Assembly (NCBI GenBank): GCA_027382625.1
Contig: JAJKFJ010022651.1
Location: forward strand, 62,001-126,000
Direction of reading: 5' to 3'
Source of the DNA: Tetmemena sp. SeJ-2015
Lineage: Eukaryota > Ciliophora > Spirotrichea > Sporadotrichida > Oxytrichidae
DNA length: 64,000 nucleotides
Part shown: piece after piece, positions 55,715-64,000 of the stretch
How the letters are laid out: every line of letters starts with the position of its first letter
Numbering within the stretch: position 1 is the first letter of the stretch
Made by a program: the position numbers and the translations under genes
Notes under the pieces: model-generated
Database searches by the model: none
The model's input: only the letters and a program-made list of their open reading frames with translations
Told to the model about the DNA's origin: nothing

Positions 55715-58124
55715 TCACTCAATAGTAGCGATTGGCGACTCCTGATTTGTTTGTGGCCATCTCTGACACGCCACCACCTACGTTCATAGCACTCATACCT
55801 GTTGAGGCTCCACCGATGGTATTGCGAGACATTTGCTTCTTAGTACCAGCAGGCACGGCAAGTCCTTAATTGCGAGAGGAGGCAGTCACAAACTTCGAGG
55901 ATCCGGAAAAACTACCCTTCAAAAAGCTGCCATTATCAACTCCCTTCAGGTAGTTACTAACCAAGTTACGATTCTGGCCATTGGCCTGCATCTACTGTTG
56001 AACCAAGGATCCTTAGAGACCGTTACCTCCAAGGCCCTAGTTGTAGATGCCTGCTGCGTACATGTTTTGCTTATTGTTGAGAGATTTAGACTGCTGAGCA
56101 CTTCCCACAGTGTTGTTGAACTTGTTTGAGATAGTCTTTTGATGGCTTCCCATGCCTGAGTTTATAGAGTCAAGTAAACCACCAGGCCCTCCTCTGCTGT
56201 TCTAGATCAGAGAGCCTCCGCTTATGTTTGGCCCATTACCGCCTATTATCAAGTTGTTTGACTGAGCTGAGGACTAATTAGCGCCTGCGTAGAAAGTCTA
56301 GCCGCCTGCTAGTAGCATGTGGTTGCCCTCAATGGCACCTCCGGACAAGAGTTTTACATTAGGGTTGTTGGCACTTGTAGTTGAGTTGCCGCCTTTATTT
56401 GAACCTATGGAGCCTGATGTTTTAATAAAGAAGTGAAATAAATAAAGTGTCTTGAAAGAGTTGCCTCCTAGATTCCGTGACTTGCCTGAGGAAATGATGA
56501 GCATATTATTCTGAAGAGAGTAAGTTCCAATGTTCTAAATAGCCAAAGAGTTATTGAAGCTCATGCTATCTAGTCCGTTGGTAATTCCAGCTACGCCTCC
56601 TGCAAGCTTCGCTCCTTACATCCCTGGCTTATTGATAGTGTGTGATTTTGCATTCAGGTTATTACTATATAGAGTTAAAATCTTAAAGTAGGCTTACTAA
56701 AAAGTGCTACTCATGTTCTTAGTATTCCTTGATTACGAAGTAGCTGGAACATGGCCAATTTGGTAGGTTTGCTAACCCAAGTTTGAAGGCAAGTTCTTTG
56801 GCGCACCCTGAGTAGACATCATATTTTATTTGTCTCTATTTGATCTTTGTGATGAGCGACTATAAATAATGAGTTAGATCACAAATAGAGAAGAAAAAGA
56901 GAGGGAATGTGAGTGTTGAAGATAATCTTTTTTACTTTTGATTAGACATGGATATGTTAGCCCCAGCTGTCATAATAGATTCATTATAGCCTAATTACTG
57001 CTTGAGCTTTTGGATGTTCTGCTGTGTTTAGCTCATGGCCTATCTCTCTAGATTATTCATCATCTCTTGCTGCTGATGTAGTTGGAGTTAGAGCTGTAGC
57101 TATTTTTGCTACTACTATTGATGAGAAAGTGACTTGCTCGCTCCGTTATTGGTTTGAGGGGTCTTGCCCCTGCTCATAACCACGAGTCCGGAGGCTGCTC
57201 CTTCGAGATTAGTTATCTAAGCTTGGGTCGGTTACTAGGGCTAAGCTCCATAGCCAGTGTATTGTTGCTACTGGGACTGCATATAATTGCCAGTCGCTAT
57301 CATAGCATTAAATATAAGTATTTTACAATTACTATATTCACTAATGCATTTATGTCACCTGCTTTGACATTCTTGGATATTTTTTAGGAATTGCTGATCA
57401 TCATTAAATGAGCAGCGTTCGATGAAGATGTCTTATCATCCGATTTACTCCTCAGTTTCTATATGGGCTGCTACTGCTACACTTGATGTAAGCTTTGCTA
57501 TGAATGCTCATACTGACCATTCATTATAAGCATAACGATGATTACAATTTAGAAGTAACTTTTAAATAAAAAGATTGTTAGTGAGAGAGGACTGCTTTTG
57601 TTGAGTGACTACGAGGCTGTTTGAGCCGTACTCAGGCCCATGCATCGCATCTTAATTCCCATTGGAGACCGTGCCCTGAATATTATTATTTTGATATGCT
57701 TGAGCGGTTGCAGCCTAATTCACTTGAGATATGGATTACTAACCAAGTGACTTTCTATCCCTTGTGTGTGGCTGAGTAACTCCACTCACGCCTTTTATCA
57801 AGGCTTACTTTTCCTTCGCGAGCATGTAGAGTTGAGCGTGTGCAATCAGCAAAATCCAAAAACTTAAGATGAATAGAAGGATTAGTATACTGTGAATGAT
57901 AGGATCTATGGCGAGTGTTGCGCTTGCTTGTTGCTCGACCACGTCTTGAGGTTGTTGCATGATCCAGTCTATCTTTGCGAGAACTCGCTTCATGCGTTTG
58001 CAGAGGTCGTTATACTCGAAGTGTGCTCCATTATCGGGGTCTGTATACTTCTATCCCTGGTCGTCTTCGAAGTAGATACCCTTGTAGTTGAGTAGATCAC
58101 TCGGCCCTTCGCCTGCAGCTGCCA
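55715..58124 (-). CDS. Q/N/G-rich protein with one hydrophobic segment
   Basis: Start ATG 58124: MAAAGEGPSDLLNYKGIYFE, then DPDNGAHFEYNDLCKRMKRV. A hydrophobic stretch (ILILLFILSFWILLIAHAQL, about 57845-57900) is either a membrane span or an IES read in frame. Downstream it is Gln-rich and partly coiled coil (HQQQQQKQLQLQLQLHQQQE, about 57070-57130, many Gln from TAG), followed by NIQKLKQQLGYNESIMTAGA. It then becomes Gly/Asn/Ser-rich: KNLPSNLGQQTYQIGHVPAT (about 56750-56810), GGNSTTSANNPNVKLLSGGA, and the end reads GGASTGMSAMNVGGGVSEMA, NKSGVANRYY, TGA 55715-55717. Several frame switches (about 57300-57420, 56850-56940) mean IESs. Function unknown; a low-complexity scaffold is inferred. It could be two genes. 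Confidence 0.55.
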
Positions 58125-58493
58125 TTATTAATTCTTCCTTTTCTTTAAATTAAAGATCGCTTTATTGCTTTAGTGGGTTTTATTAGTGGTAGAGAGAGGT
58201 GGGTGGTAAGACAGAGTTTAGCTATCCAATAAAATGGTTGCTGTTATATCTTCTTCAATTATAAATTTTAATAAATTTTATTATTCAAATCGCTATCCCA
58301 AGAGCTCACTGGAATATAAAAGTTCATTATGGAGATATATGAAATTAAGTTTCTATAGTTTTAAATAGGTTATAAGAACTTTAAAGTCCAATTATATATA
58401 AAAGTGGCTTTCCTAAGGAAAAGAATAACTCAAATCTATGGTTTATAAATAATGTAGGAGACTTTTTAGCAAAGACTATGCTTTGAATTGCAT
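58125..58493. other. AT-rich intergenic region
   Basis: About 370 bp with strong A/T bias and no supported coding. Confidence 0.45.
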
Positions 58494-58880
58494 TCACTAT
58501 CTGATAAATTTGACTCTTGCTCTATGCATTTTCAAGTCTCTTATTTCGAAATCCATCTCTATTAACTCTCTTTCATTCCTTGCCTTCAAATTATCTAGAG
58601 TGCGGTCCATTCAATTAAAAAGTCGAGTATATAAATTTTCATTAAAAATATTTTAATCTGATTACCCTCTCACCTCCCAGTACAGCTCGTCTCCCTAAAG
58701 AATTATTTTCTTGAAATTGATTGTAGTTAATGTTGGAGAAGTTTTCCAATTAACTCTTGCTCCTTTTATTCCTTTTTTGATTTTACTTTTAGCTGTTCTG
58801 TATCTGCTGCTAAAAGTAGAGCGCCTACTAATGCTACTGTTAAGAAATTAATAAGTTCTCTAACTCCAACTGCCTCTTCT
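58494..58880 (-). CDS. Small coding segment, possibly the C-terminus of the next gene
   Basis: The minus strand reads NWKTSPTLTTINFKKIILQG then DELYWEVRG (about 58680-58765), a break, then MDRTLDNLKARNERELIEMD and FEIRDLKMHRARVKFIRQ before TGA 58494-58496. The second part is a charged helix. It lies just downstream of the large Q/N-rich gene on the same strand and may be its last exon or segment, or a separate small gene. Confidence 0.4.
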
Positions 58881-58976
58881 AATGAGCAAATACACATATA
58901 TTGAAAATGGTTTTCTAATGATTGGTTATTGAGGTAGATTCGTTCAACTTTCCCTTCTTTTAGAGGTTAGAATTCT

Positions 58977-61900
58977 TCAAGAGCTGCTACTAACTTTCTT
59001 ATGATTTTAAGTTCTTCTCATTTTACCACAGAGATCATTAACATGAAATTATATTTTGAGTGAAGATGCAGGATTTGATGGAGGTAGGAGCAATGGGCGT
59101 TGACTGTCAAAAGATTTAGTTGCAGTAGTCGCTGCAGTGGAGTAGCTCTCAACTATGGTAATTCCATGATTGAAGTTATTGTTATCGCTGTTTCTTTTTA
59201 AGCCACTCCCGCCTGCTATGCGATTATTTATCTTACTCAAGAGGCTTGAGTTATAATCTCTCCTTCCAGTATTGGATGTTGAGTTAGAGTTCTTGTCTGT
59301 GTAGATGTTTTCAAAAGTCACCACACTGTTTTTGGTATTCACATAGATTAAATGTATTACAAAATTATTTTGAATAATATTCAAGCCTCCGGAGAGCTTA
59401 CTGAGATAGAATTTCCTAGAAGGATTTTCATTCATGGTTTAAAGCTGCTGCTACTGCACTGAAAAAATAAGATATTGAAGATTCCACGATGTACTAGTTC
59501 TTGAGCGTTGTAAAGTTGTGCTGTGCTTACGATGACTTATTTTACAGTAGGTTTAGCTCCCGCTGTGCATCATTCTTCTCGGCTGGAATAGGTGGGTCTG
59601 CCAAATACTCTCTGCTGTTGATATGAGTGTCATAGTGCTCATCTTTAGATCTGTTCAGTCGCTCTCTAATTGCAACATGCTATTCAAAATTTCTGCTTGC
59701 GAGGCCATCTTAGAAGCTTGGTAACTTGTATTTTCCACTTTCTGCCTGCTAAGTCAAGTCATTTTTATTCCTTCTGAAAGTAACAAGGATTTTTTGCTAC
59801 TGATTGTTCTAATCTCCCCCTTCCTCATTTGGTTCCTCATCAAAATAAGTATTTGTGCTATCTCTGATGCCTATCAAATTCAATCTTTAGAATTTATAAT
59901 CCTGTTCCTCTCTTGTGGAGGTCCTAGAATCACCAGCCATTAAAGGTCTTCTTGTCTCTTTAGCATGAATACTTTTCCCTTTCTCATTTTTAAATTATTA
60001 CTAAGGCACTCCTAAATCGTGATGGTCTTTGAGATAACTATAGTCTCGCTATTCAACTGTGTGATTGGAAATGTATTTGCGATTTATCTTGTTCCCGTAA
60101 CTTACTCCAGCATCAAGGCTAGTGGATTTGTTTTCTATACTAGGAAGATTGCGAGCATTTCGTTATAGACTAAGTAGCAGGCTGTTCTAATCTTGGTAGT
60201 CTCTCATTACTGTTTGAAATTTGTTAGACTTCAAGGGCAATAAAGTTTGAGGTGTCTAGCCTAACTGAGTTAAATTCCCAGCTCTAGACACAAAATGCTA
60301 ATCGGCTTGTATCTTTCTCTCCAGGACTTAAAGAGCAAAATCAAAATAAATCAATATCCAAGTATTGATAACTTCTAGTTATGAAAGGTGTTAGAGATCT
60401 CTATTCTTGTCTTTATTGAATTATGGAGATACAGAGCCACGATTACTGTAATCATTGTTGTTGTTAATTTAACTACGGTTTGAGCTAGGTTAGTAACTTA
60501 AGCTTCCTCCTCTCTGTGGATTAAAGACTTTCTTTTTCGAATATTACCTTTAGCTTAGATAGTTTACTTGCTAGCGAGAGCTTTCCTTTCCAATTGCTAG
60601 TAGTGAATGGTTTAAAAATGAGTCAAGCTAAGACTTAGAAGGCTTGCTCTAGAGCCTTTATTTCAAGTAACTTTCTATGTCAGGGAACTAAATCATAAAT
60701 ATATCCTAATGAGATACTGAATTATTGTAATAAATCTCATTCTTTTGTGGTGCTCGTGAAGAGTCATTCATTTATAAATCAGTTATCACTTAGTTATAAT
60801 TTCTTTGGAGTGTAGATAGGTCAGAGTTTAAAACCGAGCCCTCTTGCTTTAATTGGACTCCTGTCATCTGATCTCTTACAAAGCTTGCATTTCTTTCTGA
60901 ACTATTTGCACCTTTGAATCTATTGCCACCCATTTGCCTTTTCTTGAAATTGAGGAGGTTCTTTTAGTTCTTACTGCTTAGTTATGGCTTTTACTAAATG
61001 AAACTATTGGGAGTGAATTCCACACCACTTTGATTTAAGGCTCCTCTATCACTTAGTTTGAAATTAGTTGTCGAACTATTCTAATCCCGATGGAATGAAG
61101 GGCCTTAGTTAGTTGAGGTACCTATGCTATGCGAATAATTGTGATTCTTTAGATAGGTATAGGTCGCTTGTGGCTTGAAGAATTCCTGTCTTGTCATGAG
61201 GCTCTAAAACTTACTTTCATCCTCAATCTCTTATATAGAAATTAATGAAGTAAAATTCTTATTCTATGGCCTCAAGTCCTATATCTTAAGTCTGAATTGC
61301 TATTTCATTTTGAGAGTCTGAGATATTTTGGAGTTTCGAGTGGACAATCTTTCTACTTTATTCAACATCTTTAAGTTATTGGGATACTCTATCTTGCTTC
61401 TCCATGGGCTAATCTTTAACCTTTTCTAGACGATTATGAACCTCCCTCTCATTGATTTGTAAAGGCTTAGCTTATACAGAAAGCATCATTCCAAGTATTC
61501 CATCTGACGTTCTGCTGTCAATAAAAAAGAATGAAAACTAACACTAAGACTATTTATGTCATGCTTGTTGGAATCTTTAGATTTTGTTGACTTCCTAAGT
61601 GGGTTTCTCTTTCTCTTATTCTTGGAACTTTCGAGTTGGTTTTTATCATCACCAATAGGTTTATATTCAGCATTCCCCTCGTTTATTAAATCCACGACTG
61701 AAGGATGCTACATATTTGAAGCTTCGCTTGCTTATGAATTACCTAAATCTCTCGTGACTGCTTATTCTTAATTGCTATTTCTGCGATTAACTCTGGTTGA
61801 TGATGAAGTGCCATTTTACTTTTAACCTATAGTAGATTCCTGTTTCTTTAGTTTCTTTTTCTCTAGTAATTTTGAGGGCACTGTAAGACTATTAGGATCA

Positions 61901-62724
61901 GTGATGATCGCGTTTTACCTTGAAGTTGGTAATTCAGAGCCATTCTCATAATAGAAATAAACTCTATAAATATTAGCTTCATTTTATTGCAATTTCTAAT
62001 AATTGATTGAGAGCTAGGGATCCAAGATTAATTCTGAAAGTCTCCTACTCTATTTGAAATTTATTAGGGTCGCCCTCTGTGTTTTCCCATCCCACGATTG
62101 CTTCCTCTTTTAGACTCTTCCTTATCTTTAAATCTTAAATACACTACTTATTCATAGAATTTATCTGTAAAGATATTAAATTATTTATCTATGAGCCTTG
62201 ATTCTGGATTTTGCTTAAGAAAGGTAGTTTGTGAACACTTTTCTCTTTATCCTTTATATCTTCCTGTTGGGAAGAACCTTGATTGCTTTGAGGGAGGATC
62301 AAATTCTTCTCTGATTAAGGATCATACCTTTGCGTGAAAGCTGATGACCTCCTGCCAGCTACCTTATGTTAAATATCTGGAGGAGTTTATCTAACTTAAA
62401 ATAAAGTTTGTATGATTATAGCTTATCTAACTGAATGGCCTCGCTAATGATAATAAAATTTATAAGAAACGGAGAATATATAAACTTATTGTGATTTATG
62501 GAAGTAGCAGCTTAGCTTGAATATCTGCTTTCACTTGGATTATGCATAGATGAGTGGCGCTGATTGCTCAACTTTTAAGAATTTCTGGTCCCTTTATCAG
62601 CGAAATTATGCTTCTCTGATCCTGCCTATGACATTTGTTCATTAGAACTTTATTATCTTTCAACATCTAAGAGCTAATCACGTTCTTTGGCTTTCATCTT
62701 GTTTCTTTAATTATAAATATCCAT
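58977..62724 (-). CDS. Large N/S/Q-rich low-complexity protein
   Basis: Begins MDIYNQRNKMKAKERDQLLD at 62724, then QQSSNEQMSQAGSEKHNFAD. The whole stretch is rich in Asn, Ser, Gln and Lys with many TAA/TAG Gln codons. Samples: EYKPIGDDKNQLESSKNKRK (about 61600-61665), GPSFHRDQNSSTTNFKLSDR and GVEFTPNSFIQQKPQLSSKN (60960-61110), and the C-terminal part NENPSRKFYLSKLSGGLN, KNSVVTFENIYTDKNSNSTS, SFDSQRPLLLPPSNPASSLK (59060-59435), ending at TGA 58977-58979. Frame switches imply IESs, for example near 62410-62480. No conserved domain recognised; likely intrinsically disordered. The single-gene interpretation is provisional. Confidence 0.5.
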
Positions 62725-62789
62725 TTTACTTCCAGCTGATCGATTAAACTTATTTTCACTCTTTTTCTCTTCTTTTTTACATAATTATA

Positions 62790-63180
62790 CTAATAAGATA
62801 TTAAGGGAGCTCTCAAGGGCATTGCCAACTGGCTGGAGTTCAGGCTGAGGCTTAGCCATTTAGCCTTGCTTCACAGCGTAAAATCTCCTTTGCTTCTCGT
62901 CTATCTTGGTCAAATAGAAGGTGCCAGGGAATAGATGCTCAATTGAACCCTAAAGCAAAAGTTAGTTCACGATGAAGACTTAATCAATAAGTCAATTAAA
63001 CACGTTTGTATTGACCAGAAAAATTAAAAATGCTTCGGCAGAAATTAAACTTACTTGTGGCACGATATTGCTCTTGCCGTGCATCTTCTCTCTGTAGGCC
63101 ATCAATCTGTCAAACTCTTCAGCTGGGATCTTTATTCTGCTCTCAAGTCTAGTTTTAAACACAAGAAGATAAGCCAAATA
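62790..63180 (-). CDS. HMG-CoA synthase, C-terminal segment
   Basis: The minus strand reads LLVFKTRLESRIKIPAEEFD, RLMAYREKMHGKSNIVPQ, then after an AT-rich break (about 62955-63055) GSIEHLFPGTFYLTKIDEKQ and RRFYAVK, finishing with MAKPQPELQPVGNALESS. The FPGTxYLxxxDExxRRxYA block is the conserved C-terminal end of eukaryotic HMG-CoA synthase, which condenses acetyl-CoA with acetoacetyl-CoA in the mevalonate pathway. Only this end is seen. Sequence immediately upstream (63190-64000) does not look like the rest of the enzyme, so the catalytic part is elsewhere in the germline or beyond the window, again suggesting a split or scrambled gene. Confidence 0.65.
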
Positions 63181-63199
63181 CAAGATCCAAACTGAAAAT

Positions 63200-64000
63200 T
63201 ATTAAGAATTAAATACTTATAAATCTTATATATATCATAAATCCTCATTAAAGTTTCTACACTTCATAACTAGGTCAGCAGCCCAGTCTCTATGACTTCT
63301 CTCGGTAAACCTTCCCTCCTCTAAGCTTTGAATTGAACCAGAGACTCTCATTTACGACCCTCGAAGGTGAGACTAGCTTCTCATACCCAATTTATTATGT
63401 CCCGCTTCATTTGAGTAGTATTTGTTAATGCTGAGCATGCTGGGCTTGTCCTTTTTGTTGAAGATTATCTCCTTAGTAGTGTGTCGTTTCATGAATTCCT
63501 TCTGTATCTTAGCTCGTTCAGAGTTACTCAGGAATTTGATCCCAGAAGCCGAGGAAGGCATGGGATCCTCAAAAGCCCACAGTTACTTTAGCATGTTTTT
63601 GTGCTCCTGGTAAGCCTTAACTTGAGCCACATCTGCCATCATGCTTTGCTTCTGAGATTCTATGTAAAACAAAGATGAATTATAAGATATTTATTGTGAA
63701 AGTACTTTTGACTTTCATCTTAAACCATCATGCCTGGCTGAGTTGTATGAAGCTGTTCGACAAAGTTATCATACAATAGATAAACGAGTTTAAGTTATTC
63801 TTCCTTTTCTTCTCTTCCTTCTCAAAATACTTCCACAGATCTACTTGTTGATAAGGAGAGAGCAAGTAATTATTCTCTTTGAGAGGATCCTTTAGGGTAG
63901 GAGAATTGCCTGGGCTCTAATCACGGTTGAAGATGGTGTCTATCTTCTGCAGCATATTTCTCATTCTAGGACTTTGAAGAAGCCTTTCCTTTTACTAGGT
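63200..64000 (-). CDS. Partial unknown gene, helical and charged
   Basis: Minus-strand coding runs off the right edge: RNMLQKIDTIFNRDQSPGNS, KENNYLLSPYQQVDLWKYFE (63800-63960), an AT-rich break near 63660-63790, then MMADVAQVKAYQEHKNMLK and DPMPSSASGIKFLSNSERAK (63500-63650), IQKEFMKRHTTKEIIFNKKD and PSMLSINKYYSNEAGHNKLG (63380-63495), and after a shift SIQSLEEGRFTERSHRDWAA (63265-63340). The family is not recognised. It is incomplete at its 5' end because the window stops. Confidence 0.45.

Noticed and set aside
1..64000. Alternative that this is macronuclear DNA of a ciliate with long chromosomes (Tetrahymena/Paramecium type)
   Set aside because: Somatic DNA would lack IESs that interrupt coding with TGA, and would not have interleaved or inverted gene pieces.

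Overview
The window reads as germline (micronuclear) DNA of a stichotrich/hypotrich spirotrich ciliate, the Oxytricha/Stylonychia/Tetmemena type. Three things show this. (1) Long coding stretches are full of in-frame TAA and TAG, often where relatives have Gln, and only TGA ends genes (ciliate code 6). (2) Many genes are broken by short AT-rich segments of about 18-100 bp flanked by short direct repeats. Removing one repeat plus the segment restores the protein family's frame exactly. These are internal eliminated sequences (IESs) with pointers, alongside ordinary GT-AG introns. (3) At 35-46 kb the coding pieces of two alpha-glucosidase-like genes are interleaved and partly inverted, and the pieces connect through 11-15 bp pointers: a scrambled germline locus. 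No telomere repeat, rRNA, tRNA or CRISPR array was seen.

Layout. 1-17 kb: two tandem paralogous giant genes for cysteine-rich extracellular proteins; the second has a signal peptide, LamG-like and EGF-like segments, a GPS-like Cys motif and a multipass membrane C-terminus. 17.5-18.6 kb (-): sphingolipid delta-4 desaturase. 19-20.3 kb (+): unknown membrane protein. 20.4-21.9 kb (+): DHHC palmitoyltransferase. 22.1-26.3 kb (+): OSCA/TMEM63-type channel. 26.7-30.6 kb (-): charged low-complexity protein. 30.6-31.5 kb: very AT-rich, with one isolated coding-like patch. 31.5-34.7 kb (-): three tandem GH16 glucanase-like genes. 35.5-45.7 kb: the scrambled GH31 locus. 46.0-48.6 kb (-): class II HMG-CoA reductase with a long C-terminal extension. 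49.1-50.6 kb (+): mitochondrial-looking protein, perhaps Tim44/mL45-like. 51-51.5 kb (-): HN1/Jupiter-like protein. 51.8-52.7 kb (+): p24 cargo receptor. 52.9-55.3 kb (+): Kelch-BTB protein. 55.7-62.7 kb (-): Q/N-rich proteins. 62.8-63.2 kb (-): C-terminal piece of HMG-CoA synthase. 63.2-64 kb (-): a partial unknown gene.

The scrambled locus is the main discovery. One gene ('AC') encodes a type II membrane protein with two GH31 units in tandem, laid out like sucrase-isomaltase. Its pieces lie at 35487-37673 (+), 39493-39969 (+), 45471-41930 (-) and 45533-45697 (+). A second GH31 gene ('B') sits in the gaps, at 37810-39427 and 40020-41881 (+). The N-terminal unit of AC and all of B lack the GH31 catalytic nucleophile motif; the C-terminal unit of AC keeps it.

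Limits: many splice and IES junctions are approximate, a handful of single-base homopolymer frameshifts look like sequencing errors, and all family calls come from reading motifs without database searches.
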